Source of the DNA: Luscinia megarhynchos
Taxonomy: Eukaryota; Chordata; Aves; Passeriformes; Turdidae
Reading direction: 5' to 3'
Length of the DNA: 64,000 nt
NCBI GenBank assembly: GCA_034336665.1
Contig: JAPFBE010000032.1
Location: 4,278,001 to 4,342,000, forward strand
In this document: in pieces, positions 32,322 to 43,394 of the stretch
Layout: each line of letters opens with the position of its first letter
Numbering within the stretch: position 1 is the first letter of the stretch
The notes under the pieces: generated by a model
Seen by the model: the letters and a program-made list of their open reading frames with translations, nothing else
Database searches by the model: none
What the model was told of the DNA's origin: nothing
Translations under genes and position numbers: made by a program

Positions 32322-34420
32322 AAACACATTCCTGGATTCTAATCATGCAACACAGCAAGACCAGGGTGACAATTTCAGCAAGGAGTTTGGCTTTTTTGCA
32401 TATAAGGGAGAGCGTCTGAGCAAGCCTGCCCATGTACATCACTCCAGCATTTCTCTTTCCACTGAGAGCCAACTTTCTTAAAGCAAAATTTTTAAGTGTC
32501 CTTTCCTAAGTTTCCTTTTTTTCAGCTTGGCCACAGAGAGTTTAGACTGTCCAGCCTCTACTGGAATTGTACATAGTTAGAGATGGGGTGGTTTCTCCCA
32601 CTTACCTTTGCACTGGAGTTGAACAGAAGAGCATTGTTCGTTCTGAAACTAGGATGCTTTGGTTCTTTGAAGCCGCTTCCATGGTGTCTGCTTGTACTGA
32701 ATTACTTGATTGTGTCATAGTCCAGATTAACTAGCTAAATTTGACCTTTAGTGCAATGGATTTTTATTTTTTGCAGGGAAAGTTAGTCTGCAACTTAGTA
32801 AAACACTGTTTCAGAAACTGTTGCTATGCATAAAGAGTGAGCCTATTCCTCTTGGGTTTTTTACCCATGCATCCAACACTTTTACCAGACATGAGCGTTC
32901 AATGCTGAGTGATCTGTAAATTTCCTTGAAACGGGTAACTGGGCCTGCAACTTATGCTGGTTTTTGAACCTGAAGGCAAAAAGCTGGAGCTTAGTATTCT
33001 TAACCCCCCAGGTCTGTAGTATATTTAAGGCAATGCTCTGCTAGGAAATCAGTTCTCTTTTGTTTTAAATAATACTCAGTGTGATGCAGGAGATTCCTTT
33101 CAAGCACTTTCTTTAAAAGTGATACTTACTGCATTAGTCCTATTTCTCACACTGCTATAGAATTGCATAATAACATCTAGTACTAGAAATCAGCTTCTGG
33201 GTTAATTTTGATAGTTAAAGTTCTAAGTACTTAAAATATCAACAGTCTTGAGGAATCCTTAAAGTAATTCACTAAATAGTTTTATTCTGCTGAAGAAAAA
33301 CTAACAAAATCTTCAATATAACTACCAGTGTTATGGTTCCCATCTCTCATGCTCTTTGGCTTCAACAAATGAACAGCTTGCTGGATCCTGCCTGCCCAGG
33401 TGCTGCCTGCTCCTGTAGGCACACGTGCACACTGTGTGTTGGGCAGCACAACCAGAGGTCTCCAGGCAGATGGCTGCAGTGGTGCAAAAACCAAGCCTAG
33501 GGATCCAAACTCATGTTACATCATGGAGCTGGGAGCATTGAGAACTTAGGCAGGGAAAAATGACTTGGCTCATTTCCTCAGTTTAAGCTTTTCAGTAGGA
33601 GGTTTTAGCTCATCAGGACCCTGAAGGAGATGACATTTGTCTCTATTATGTTGTTAACTTCATATGACCAAAACATGTAATTTGGGTCTAGTGTTAACTC
33701 CTGGAGTTATCTGTGAGGTTCTCAATTACGTTAATTAACCTTCCTTAAAACAAAATTATGCTGAGAAAATATATACCTGGTAAGTATCTAGGAGGTGTGG
33801 AGATGAATAATGAATAGGACCAGGACACATTGCCTTGCATGTATCCCATAGTATTGAGCTTCACCAGCTTCTATTAGTGGGACTGAAATTAAAACTTATC
33901 TAAGAAGGACATTCAACAGCTGGTGGATCAGCAGCTGCTGCCTCTGTGGGTGCAGGTAAAGCAGTTGTCCAGCTTTCATTCCAAGGTGAGAAATGTGACA
34001 GTTTGAAACAAAGAAATTTGGCTCCTGATTATTCAGAAAAGCTGGAAAACAAAACTTGAACTGCTTTACTGTCACTGCTGAGAACATTCAGTTGTGTTGC
34101 TTCAGTTTTCTCACAATTATTATCCAAACAAATCTGTCTGGTACTAGACAATCTTGAAACGGCAAGAAATTTTGCCAGCAAAGAAACAACTACTTAGACC
34201 AAACTTCTAAATAAAATAATCTCTTCAGTTGTGTTAATGTGTATTGTTTTTCTGGTCTCCCCACTACAGTAACCACTCTGCTTACGGAGATTGTTGTAGA
34301 GGTGAAGATGGAAAGTGATACCTGTAAAGCTGGTGGTCTCCTTCCAAAAAGATGTACCCCTCTGTGTCTTCCCTGGTGACACTGCTCTTGCTTTGTCAGT
34401 GAGGTTTCTGTATTTACATC
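32322..34420 (+). other. UBAP1: UBAP1 3' UTR and downstream flank
   Basis: Unique sequence following the UBAP1 stop. AATAAA at 34210-34215 is one possible polyadenylation signal, but the real 3' end is not determined. No repeats or other genes were recognised. Confidence 0.5.
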
Positions 34421-35373
34421 TGTATTAGGTTTGCATGGACAGGTTTTGGTAGAAGAGGGGCTCCAGGTGCGGCTTCTGTGAGAAGATGCCAGAATCTTAC
34501 CTCATGTCCATAGAGTCAATGCTAGCTGGTTCCAAGATGTGCCCATTGCTGTCCAAAGCTGAGTCAATTTGGAATGGTGATAACTTCTGTGATAACGTAT
34601 TTGGAAAGGGGAAAACACTGGAACAGCAGCCAAAAAAAGAGTTGAAAATATATGAGAAAACTCTGCAGACACCAAGGTCAGTAAAGAAGGAGGGGGAGGA
34701 GGTCGACTGGGGACTGGAGCAGAGATTGTGCTGCAGCCTGTGGTGAAGACCATGGTGAAGCATATTGTCCCCCTGCAGCCACAGTGAAGGAGATATCCAT
34801 CCTGCAGCCTGTGGAAGACCCCATGCCAGAGCAGGTGGATGCCCCAAGGAGGCTGTCACCCTGTGGGAAGCCCATGCTGGAGCTGGCTCCTGGCAGGACC
34901 TGTGGCCCTGTGGAGAGGAGTTCACACTGGAACAGGTTTTGTGGCAGGATTTTGACCCTATGGGGGACCCAGGCTGGAGCAGACTGTTCCTGAAGGACTA
35001 TGCACCGTGGAGAAGGACCCATGCTGGAGAAGTTTGTGGAGGACTGTCTCCCATGAGTGGGACCCCATGCTGGAGCAGGGGAAGAGTGAGGAGAAAGGAG
35101 CAGCAGAGATGACATGTGATGAATCCCCATCCTCCCTGAGCTGATTGGAGGAGAGGAGGTAGAGAATTTGAGAGTGAAATTGAGCCTGAGAAGAAGGGTA
35201 GGGTGTTTTAAGGGTTGTTTTTTATTTCTCACTAGTCTACTCTGATTTGATTGGCAATAAATTAAATAATCACTTCAAGTCAAGTCTGTTTTGTCTGTGA
35301 GAGTAATTGCTGAGTGATCTCACTGTCCTTATCTCTTCCCTTGAGACTTTTGTTGTATTTTCTCCTGCCCTGT
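34421..35373 (+). mobile_element. LTR with GGAGCAG repeats, plus strand, 3' truncated
   Basis: It begins TGTATTAGGTTTGCATGG. The middle (34790-35090) carries degenerate repeats of a TGGAGCAG-containing unit about 60 bp apart. AATAAA is at about 35258. It is interrupted at 35374 by the start of the next LTR, so its 3' terminus is missing. The repeat unit recurs in reverse at 4750-5100. Confidence 0.7.
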
Positions 35374-36881
35374 TGTGCTGGTTTTGTATTAATTTATTTT
35401 TTGGTAAGGAAGGAAAGGAACCAGTTATTGAAATAGTTCCCTGTAAGGACCTTGGCAGCTTCCTTTAGACCTGACAAAAATCAATCAGCGGCTGATTTTT
35501 AATATTGACGCATTGTTACACCAATGAAAAAATTAGATGCGCCTTTGTGAACACACATGTTAAGACGAAAAAACCCGGTAAATTTCTCTTTTGGTTCTGG
35601 CTTCTCAGCAGGTAACTAGTCTGGCCAGGCCAGGCCCCTCGCTGCCCACAGGCCTGGCAGAGCCATGCTGAGCTGGGCCCTGCCTCTGCTGCAGTGCTGG
35701 CCGGGCCGGGTTCCTCCCCCAGTGCAGCCAGGCACGTCTGTGGTGTGGCTGGAATGCTGCCGCTCCTGAGTCTCACCAGAAACCACCGGGCAGGGGGAGG
35801 GGGAGCCATTGACCCGTGGCATACTGCCACTGTGTTCTACCCTGGCTGCTAAGATTCTAGCTACCCCTCAGTGCAGCTGCCAAAAAATTCTCCACCATAA
35901 ACAGCTCCAGCCCTGACCTGGCAGGGATCACATGACCATCTGCAGGCCTCGGGAGAGATGTTAACTCTTTCACTGCACAGATGAGACTTGAAGACCTTCC
36001 ATCTTCTCTCGAGTGAAAGAACAGAGTGAAGGCACACAGAGAAACGACATGGAGATATCTAGGTCAGACAAGAAGGAAGAGTCAGGTCCTAGATGGGATA
36101 GGAAGATGAGGAGATGGCTTAAGCTGAAATTCTCTTGTAAGCTATGGTGATGGACTATGATATATTAAATATCCCTATAAGTCATAGAAGAAGCATGGGG
36201 GGGTGGAGTGTTCACATTGTAGACATGAGCAAAGACATCCATGCTGAATAAGCAGATGTTGAAGTAGCTGTGATCTCATGAGAAATTTGAACAGAGAGAG
36301 AGAAGAATGATGAAGACCCTTTGACCCAAGGGAAGAACAAGACCTCTGTTCCCAGAGCTGAAGATGATCTCAGAGATAGATTGCAGAGAACCTTTGCTTC
36401 TAAACTGCTCATCCTTAAAAGTGTACCCCATTGGCCAAAGACTGAGCCCTAGAAAACAGTTGGGAAAGCTGTAAGTCAAGGGGAGGGACTTTTACACAGT
36501 GATCAGATTTCCGTTCTCCTGGGTGGCTGATTTGCTGTGATATTGAAGCCACGAGAGAACTGTTTTCTTGTAGAGGAGTCTCTATAGCATGGTGAGACTC
36601 CTCTCCCTAAGACAACTGGAGAAAGACTATTTTAGAGATGGTAAACAGACTGATTTGTTCCTGTACATTGTCAGTGTGGGAGAAAAGAGGGGAGGAGAAA
36701 TGTTCTGAAGGTTTTATTTTGATTCTTATTATTCTTTTAGTTTCTGTTAACAAAGTTTTTCTTTATACCCTTTAAAGTTTGAGCCTGCTTTGCCTTCCTC
36801 CTAACCCTATCTCACATCAATAAATAAATTGATAATTCTAGGAGATGCACTGGTAATTTGGCCAGCGCTAGATCTATCACA
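35374..36881 (+). mobile_element. Long LTR, 1.5 kb, plus strand
   Basis: It begins TGTGCTGGTTTTG and ends AGATCTATCACA. Diverged members are at 49035-50421 and, in pieces, at 50660-53832. They share a GAGACTCCTCTCCCTAAG box and a GTTTTGAGCCTG/TTTGAGCCTGC box near the 3' end. Confidence 0.7.
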
Positions 36882-37614
36882 TAAATTAGTGCATTGGCCC
36901 GGAAATATCAAACTGATGAATCAAAACCCCTACACAAAATTGGTGTTTCCACCCACTTTCGAACTGAAACCGCCACACCTGTTCTGTTGAAAAGGGGGAA
37001 TGATAGAGCAGCTTGGGGATGATTAACCTGGTGGCTTAGGGAAGAGGCAGTTCTGAAGAAACATGTAACAAATGACACAATATAATGACACTTGAATGTT
37101 GTTTTGGGCACTGTGTATCATTAGTTACTCTGATACTGTTGTTCTCTCCTGTCAAGTTATGAAAAAAATTCAGCCTGGATGTAGGGAGGTCCTGCTGATA
37201 ACTGGTGTGAGGCTGGGCTCTTCGTTGCTGCTAACTTGTGAGATCATGGAATCACAGATGATGACTGCATCCCCAGTGACACTTGAGGCCTTAGGGCTTT
37301 TCCTTAGATTCTTGGATCACATTGATTTACGTATCTGGCACCACTTATGTTTTTTCAGTTGCACTTATCTTTTACTACAAAATATGAATGGTTCAATAAG
37401 TATAGTAATTTTCTCTATGAATTTAAACTTCTCTAGTAAGTTCAGAAGTTCAATTTGAAGGCTAATAACTTTCCAGATTTCTAGTGATTTATAAGAAATG
37501 GGCTGATGCAGAAATTTCACACCATACTTCTCAAATTCTAGAAGTCAATATGAAACCTGCATATGAGGATCAGGAAACATTAAGAGTCTGCAAAAGAGTA
37601 GATGTTAATTATAT
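36882..37614. other. Unassigned intergenic sequence
   Basis: I see no gene, LTR or LINE here. The ORFs are short and without motifs. Confidence 0.4.
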
Positions 37615-37827
37615 TCACAGAATATCCTGAGTTGGAAGGGACCCATAGGGATCATTGAAGTCCAAGTCCTGGCCCTGCACAGCACCATCCCCAAGACTCA
37701 CACCACATGCCCAAGAGTATTGTCCAAATGCTTCTTGAACTCTGTCAGGCTTGGTGCTGTGACCATTTACCTGGGGAGCCTGTTCCAGGGCCCAACCACC
37801 CTTGGGGTGAAGAACCTTTTTCTAATC
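37615..37827 (-). mobile_element. CR1 LINE 3' fragment
   Basis: The reverse complement of a CR1 3' end (TTCACAGAATATCC..GAGTTGGAAGGGACCC to GGGGTGAAGAACC). It is interrupted on the right by the LTR at 37828. Confidence 0.8.
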
Positions 37828-38434
37828 ATTAAAAGTTAGAAGTTAGTTAGAAGAAACCGGGCTTGAGATAGTTATCTGAAATTTAAATAATTAATTGCCT
37901 GTCATTTTATGTTTGCTCAGCTGTGCTTGCAATGGGGAAAGATGAAACTAGTAAATAGATCCAAAGAAACATGAACAGTAGCAACCAGAAACTTATTCAA
38001 AGTCACAAAGGGAGGGAAATTGGAGTTCTCCCAGAAGTCATTTGTCATTTGTATTGTCATCGATATAAATGGTCGAGAGTTCAGGGTGAGGAAGACTCGC
38101 CTTACTTCCTCTTTTCAAGACCCCTTCCCACAAAAACAACCCCACACTTAATTCAAGAAGCCAACCAGGCATGCTTAATAGCCATTCAAGCTAATTATCA
38201 TAGGAAGCGGGGAATGGGAGGGGCTGGTATTATGAATATGTAATCGTTCAAAGCTTTTGTCAATAAATAGACTCCGTGATCATCTGTAATTTTGCAGTGC
38301 GTATTAGGGGATTACCCCATGCTGCTGCCCAGTGCTGAATAAGCATACACTTTCTAACTTGAAATTGTTAGAGAGTCTTTCGTCCATCAGAGTTGAGTAT
38401 TGGTATTAGGCCAATACTCGTATTTTGGTAAATC
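37828..38434 (+). mobile_element. Older solo LTR of the class I family, plus strand
   Basis: The reverse of the 10436/26272 LTRs, sharing the GTTAGAGAGTCTTTCGTCCATC and TATTTTGGTAAATC blocks but with many substitutions and small gaps. No primer binding site follows, so it is a solo LTR. Its left boundary within CR1 is approximate. Confidence 0.8.
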
Positions 38435-38751
38435 GCCCTCTGCTGGTTAATAATAGGGGGTAGCATTTGGTTTCATGGTGAATGGCATACGCATTCTGGC
38501 TAAAATGAAAATAAGACTAAAGGACTTTAATGTTGTTATTAGTATTTAACAATATATTTCTAAGCTTTTGTGTGAATTACAAAGAGTAATTACTGAATTT
38601 CAATCATCTCCTAAACTTCAGGAAATTATAGCATCTTGTTCACACTTCCATGGTCCCTACTATTAGTGTCTGCTTTCAACAGGAGGGCTGCCATCTTTGA
38701 GGAGATGAGCATAATTTGATGGCATCAAAGTACATTGTGCAGTAGTATTTA
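38435..38751. other. Unassigned spacer
   Basis: AT-rich, without recognised content, between the class I LTR and the truncated gag. Confidence 0.4.
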
Positions 38752-39981
38752 CTAGAGTGCTATACTCCTGTGGATCTGACACAGCAAGCCATTGGATCCA
38801 CTGTCCTGGGCATAGGTCTTAGAAGTTCCCTCAAGAGGGTCAGACATGTCATTATCATTATCATGGTTGGCATTTTGGCTACCGGAAACAGGAGCGGATC
38901 TCCTTTGGGCGCAACTTCCTCTTTCAATCTTGCCTTCCTTCAGATCATGCACCCATGGTGCCAGAGCAGCCGTAGGCTTCCCATCCCATCTCCTCATGTT
39001 CTCTCCAGAATCCTGCAAGAAAAACCACAACTCGGCTCGAGGAGTATACCTCCTCTCCCCATCGGGGAAACGTCTGCGTTGGATACCAGGACGTCTAATT
39101 TGCACAGCTGAAATTTGGAGGAGGTCCTCCTTAATCTCCTCCCTGAGCCTCTTATGATTTTCCTCTATCTTGTCCTCTAAGTTCTGCAAGCGTGTTTCCA
39201 CGGCTGCGATTCTGGCATGTGTTGGGCCATGCACAGCATCCGCATAGGCTCGAAGCTTCTTAGCCATATCAAGAACTGTCTCATGTACCTCTTCCCGCTT
39301 CATTATTGCTAAGGCAGAGGCGTATTCAGATGGCCCGAGTCGCACAAGTTTTCTCCACATCACCGGTGTGCATGGGACCAGGTCCGGATTCCTAGTTGTT
39401 ATATCCTCCGAAAAAATGATCTCTGCCACTGCCATTTCCCTTAGTCGTTGGATCCCTTGCTCCATGGTTTTCCATCGGGTTTGTTGCATATATAGGTCAT
39501 CGGCACACAGATATCTTTGTTCCACACTGTCTAGGACCCGTGCCCGGAGGCTTCGAGGGTTAGCCTCCCTCATCATTCCCTGATCGATGACAGGATCATG
39601 TGACAGGGATCCCAGGTGTCTCGCTTCAGTGCCATCCAGGATGGTAGCCTCGCCTGCCGCATCCCAAAGCCGGACCAGCCAACTAATTATGGACTCATCG
39701 GGTCGTCTCGTATAATCCTTCCTCAGACCACGAAGATCCTTTAGGGAAAGGGACTCATTATTAGTCTCTGATCTCACACTAGTTGTTTTGACTCTTGATT
39801 TTATATCAGGAGGCGTTGAGGGTCCTTCTCCTGCATCCTCATCATCATCATCCACAGGCCGATCGGTCTTCTTTGTGCACTTTCCACTTCTGGTGCTAGT
39901 AGCCACGGCCATTGGTTGAAGCTTATTATCTAATTTCGCCCCTGTCCTCAAGTCTGGAGTGTTTACTACATCCTGAGTCAC
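38752..39981 (-). CDS. gag: gag of ERVL-like element, open for 409 codons
   Basis: An uninterrupted gag-type frame. The N-terminal third is acidic (a DDDDEDAGEG run). The middle has DYTRRPDESIISWLVRLWDAAG and is capsid-like. A coiled-coil-like segment follows (ETRLQNLEDKIEENHKRLREEIKEDLL), then RYTPRAELWFF and RWDGKPTAALA, shared with the remnant at 11022-11395. No zinc knuckle is seen, as in ERVL-type Gag. The first codon used here is GTG; the frame is open further upstream without an obvious ATG, and the first Met is about codon 24. Protease and pol are missing because the element stops near 38756. It could be an intact Gag product or simply a young fragment. Confidence 0.8.
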   Translation of the reverse strand: MTQDVVNTPDLRTGAKLDNKLQPMAVATSTRSGKCTKKTDRPVDDDDEDAGEGPSTPPDIKSRVKTTSVRSETNNESLSLKDLRGLRKDYTRRPDESIISWLVRLWDAAGEATILDGTEARHLGSLSHDPVIDQGMMREANPRSLRARVLDSVEQRYLCADDLYMQQTRWKTMEQGIQRLREMAVAEIIFSEDITTRNPDLVPCTPVMWRKLVRLGPSEYASALAIMKREEVHETVLDMAKKLRAYADAVHGPTHARIAAVETRLQNLEDKIEENHKRLREEIKEDLLQISAVQIRRPGIQRRRFPDGERRYTPRAELWFFLQDSGENMRRWDGKPTAALAPWVHDLKEGKIERGSCAQRRSAPVSGSQNANHDNDNDMSDPLEGTSKTYAQDSGSNGLLCQIHRSIAL

Positions 39982-40079
39982 TGGGATGGTAACTAATTTA
40001 TCGCCCGTGTTCCCTGTCTGCTGTCTGTGGTCCTACACTATCTAACAGGCTCACGATAAGCATACTGACAGGGCCCAGC

Positions 40080-40451
40080 TCACTGCAGTGATCTTTTTTC
40101 CTTAGGGTTATTGTGGCACTTCTCTTTCAAATATTTTACCACCTCAGCTGGGTTTTGAATTTGCTCCTGTGGAAAGTCCCAAACTATAGGATCAGAAAAT
40201 TCCTTTAACATTTGGCCCGGGTCCTGCCATTTCCCACGCCATTCAGGACTCTTCACATTTTGCTTTGCTCCTAAATCAGGAGTTGCACCAGCCCCTCTAG
40301 AAATCTCAGCTCTCATTTTATATAAACTGTAAACAGTGTATAAGAAGCTTACTAAATTAAACATCAGAAAGATAATCTCTTTAGTATTCAGGGAAACCTG
40401 CACATTTTCTAATAAAGATGTAAAAAATTCAGAGGAGACAAAGGAAAGCAA
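40080..40451 (-). CDS. Pre-gag leader ORF, part B, hydrophobic
   Basis: This 123-codon frame lies between the primer binding site and gag. It has one strong hydrophobic span (IIFLMFNLVSFLYTVYSLY) followed by a polar tail. The frame is open upstream to the LTR inserted at 40492, and it is in a different frame from gag. It appears to continue the leader ORF at 41169-41429, which that LTR separates from it. I know of no named product. It may be a leader or accessory membrane protein, or an N-terminal Gag extension. Confidence 0.5.
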   Translation of the reverse strand: MLSFVSSEFFTSLLENVQVSLNTKEIIFLMFNLVSFLYTVYSLYKMRAEISRGAGATPDLGAKQNVKSPEWRGKWQDPGQMLKEFSDPIVWDFPQEQIQNPAEVVKYLKEKCHNNPKEKRSLQ

Positions 40452-40491
40452 AGACTGAAAAGCCTCCTCCCCCGCTTCTCCTCTAACTAAA

Positions 40492-41159
40492 TGTCAGGGT
40501 CCACACTACGTGCAGAGTCCTGATAGGTTCTTTTTAGGGATCTCAAAGCGCAAAAGATACAGCAAGCGGCAAAACCAGTTTATTTTTGCAAGAAATGCAC
40601 TTTATTTAGTGCCAACCAAAATGCGATAGAGGGACAGGAAATAAAAGAGCGAGAGAGAAAGAGAGAGAGAGAGAGGGGTTGGGATTATAGCTACCAAGAT
40701 GGGCAGACGATCCTTGTGGTACCAGCCAATAGATGTCCGTTGCCGTCCGGGGAGATCTCAGGGGGTCTTTTTTCGAGGATGTTTTTATAGTCTTTTCCAA
40801 AGCGAGTGGCTTCTGGCCAAAAGGTGGGAAGATTTATGGACTATTGTATATGGAGATCGTTGCTCCAAGAAACAGGTGGAAACAGGACGCTACAGCAGGT
40901 ATCCTGCTCGAGAGCAGCGCACCACGGCAAGCTCCAGGCACACCAACAGTCCTTGCGACCAGTTCATTGTTCTCACACCTGTGGGAGCCTTGTTGGGTAA
41001 ACCAGTCTCATGAGAGACCAGTCCTGGTCCAATGAGCACCACCTGGAACAATCACTTGGCGTTCCTCCCATCCCTGGCCAGCGCCTTTAAGCTGCAGTTT
41101 GAGGGGTCCTCTTAGACCTCAGGCGAGGGTCGTTGGGCAGAACAAACGAGAGGCTTTCA
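40492..41159 (-). mobile_element. LTR inserted in ERV leader, 668 bp
   Basis: On the plus strand it begins TGTCAGGGTCC and ends CGAGAGGCTTTCA. It has a reversed AATAAA near 40640 and a GA-rich run at 40645-40677. It interrupts the leader of the surrounding minus-strand element. No matching target duplication was found, so the ends are approximate. Confidence 0.65.
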
Positions 41160-41168
41160 GACAGACTC

Positions 41169-41429
41169 TTACACAAACTGAGTGCATATCCATAACCAGG
41201 ATCCAGAAGATATCCCTGGAACCGATTCCAGCATCTTTATAAACCTCTTACAAGCCATCGCAACCAAGCCCAGTCCGATAAATATTTTGGTCATTATCCC
41301 TCTAGTATAAAAACTACAAATAAGGGACAGTACTGGTGCTATTTCCGGATAGGAAAATAACCCCAGAGACCAGAGAGGTATTAAAACCTCAAAAAACCCT
41401 AGTATCCAAAACCACATACCAGCTTCCAT
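41169..41429 (-). CDS. Pre-gag leader ORF, part A, multi-span membrane
   Basis: An 86-codon frame starting about 70 bp after the primer binding site. It is almost entirely hydrophobic: MWFWILGFFEVLIPLWSLGLF, then VLSLICSFYTRG, then IFIGLGLVAMACK, suggesting two or three membrane spans. The same peptide recurs with very few changes in the independent element at 54770-55069. The TAA lies a few bases before the LTR inserted at 40492-41159, and part B may be its continuation. Its function is unknown. Confidence 0.55.
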   Translation of the reverse strand: MEAGMWFWILGFFEVLIPLWSLGLFSYPEIAPVLSLICSFYTRGIMTKIFIGLGLVAMACKRFIKMLESVPGISSGSWLWICTQFV

Positions 41430-41499
41430 TCCAAAAACATTATAAATCTATACCAATACACAGTTACAAGGTAATAAAGTTTTTTCCACTTCCTCGTGC

Positions 41500-41517
41500 C
41501 CCTAACATTGAGCGCCA
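41500..41517 (-). promoter_or_regulatory. Primer binding site (tRNA-Lys type)
   Basis: On the minus strand TGGCGCTCAATGTTAGGG, five bases after the LTR. It is a mutated version of the site at 54771 and resembles a tRNA-Lys(1,2) primer binding site. Confidence 0.75.
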
Positions 41518-41522
41518 AGATT

Positions 41523-42144
41523 TGTCCTGGTTTCGGACAAAATTACGGGAGATATCTCGCAAAGGAGTCCCCCTAGGAAAATAAACCCTCAGAACTCCTT
41601 CCCCCTCCCACTACCGGGTTCGGGAAGAACTTCCTCCGAGGGAAAAAAAGTGGAAAAAACTTGTTTATTTTAACAAACACACAGAAAAAAAAACACTTCC
41701 CAGCACCAGGAAAGAACAATCCCCAGATGACACAAAACATTTTCACCAAGGTGAGCGAGGATGGACGAGCTCGGTCAGTCCCTGCTGGGAAGGGTGCAAA
41801 GCTTCTTTTGGCAGGCTTCCAGAGGCAGTCTCTGATGTTCAGATCCTTCCGTCCGGAGCCGGTGCTGATCTTCGGGATGAGGGGAAGAAGGGAGAGAGAA
41901 AGAGGGAGTAGCCGGGGGCAGGAGAAGCTGGGGCAAAAGCTAGGGGTACAAGCGGCAGCCAAAGCGGCAAAAGCAGCAGCAGCAGCAGCAGTAGCAGCAG
42001 CAGGCCAAGCAGCCCAGCAAACCCGCAGCCCCCAGCAGCCGGGGGCCCGCCGGGGCGGGGGAGGAACGGCCACGGTGGCAGGCAGCTCCATGCAGACAGA
42101 GGGGGAGGCAGGGAGAGGAGTAGTCATAACACTAACCCAGGACA
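41523..42144 (-). mobile_element. ERV 5' LTR, minus strand, 622 bp
   Basis: It begins TGTCCTGGTTTCGG and ends CTAACCCAGGACA on the plus strand. It has a reversed AATAAA at about 41663. Its U3 has a GCA-triplet run (about 41970-42005) within GC-rich sequence. It is the reverse of 54131-54765. The long frame spanning it is not protein coding. Confidence 0.88.
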
Positions 42145-42720
42145 TCCACATAGTCCAGTAAACCCGGTTGTCCCTTTCCTCCACCTGGCTGAAGGAGTCA
42201 GGGCCCCTCTAATACTGATCACAGGATTCTCCACGTCTCCACTTACTTCTTGTAGAAATGAGTTAAACAGATAAGAACTTATTTCCAAAGGACTGGGAGT
42301 AAAATCAGTCCTTCCACTCTGCCTGGAAAAATGCCTTATGGAAACTGGATCAGCAGCAACTTTCCTGGAAGAATCCCCCTTGGTGATTGATTACCCTGCA
42401 ATTCCTTTACCTGTTCCCCTAGGGTTTTCCATCCCACTTCATCATGCCCTCTCAATGGTCCCACAGGTAAAAAGCCACAGGGTACCCCATGGTGTGCATC
42501 TTGTATATCCTCTCTCTTGAGTGAAAGGATGCCTGCTGTCAATTGCTGAAATGTGGACCCATACAGGTGGGGAGTAGGACATATCCTCTCTGAGTTGGTG
42601 AAACTTCCAGGTCAGTTTGTTGGGCATTTTTTTCCATGGCTGAGATGACTGAGGAAGGGGTACTGTCTTTAGATTCCTGGAGTTGACAAACCATGACATC
42701 TACTGCTGGTGGCTCATCAT
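42145..42720 (-). pseudogene. gag: Old ERVL-like gag/pro remnant hit by the LTR
   Basis: The minus-strand peptides RDNRVYWTMW (42184-42155) and a decayed counterpart of the [16 protein letters not shown] region (42500-42400) match the gag-pro junction at 11150-11500. This is therefore a diverged copy of the same superfamily into which the LTR at 41523-42144 inserted. Confidence 0.6.
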
Positions 42721-43394
42721 CTTTCCAGAAGACTGTTGCTAGGGAGCAAAGTCAAGATGGGGGAGAAGCGCCCTTCTCCTGACCATGTGCAGGAGAGACA
42801 CAACAAAGGAAAAAAAGACAACACAGCAGCTGAACCTCCACGATTACAAAACTCCTTCTTCTCTCAAACACCAACCAACAGGGAACAAGGATAAAACAAA
42901 AGAAACCTGGAGTCCAAAACCAGTCAAATGCCTCTCAAGCCGTTTCTTCCACACCACTTGACAAGGTCTTTCCCAGTGGCAACAGCTCCATTGACAATGG
43001 CGGCTGGAACTGAGGCAGCAGCTGGAACTCATGGAGAGAGGGGTCCCCCTTTTCCTGGCATTGTTGGAAATGATGCAACGTTTAATTTTTTTTAATGCAG
43101 CTTTAGTCAGGGGTTTATTTGCCTTTGCCTGGGGGGGATTGAAGTTTATCTTCAAAAGACCCTGTTTCACTGAGCAAGGCCTGATGAATTTAAGATCCAC
43201 AGATTGGGAGTAGCCAGAAGATACACAGGAGATAAGGGACCATTAACGAACATTACAAACATCAACCCCTGGTGCAGTCAGAGAGACCTGGTCTGGGAAA
43301 AGACTGATAAGAGAGCCAAAGAATGAGGACTAAATTAGCATCGAAGGCTGTAGAGATTATTATGGATTTAGGTCTTCAAAGAGGCAAGAGCAGC
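42721..43394. other. Unassigned repeat-like sequence
   Basis: Possibly more of the old ERV. A minus-strand frame at 43200-42844 is basic, but I recognise no motif. Confidence 0.35.

Noticed and set aside
40645..40677. GA-rich run as a possible satellite
   Set aside because: Short, and explained as part of the LTR at 40492-41159.
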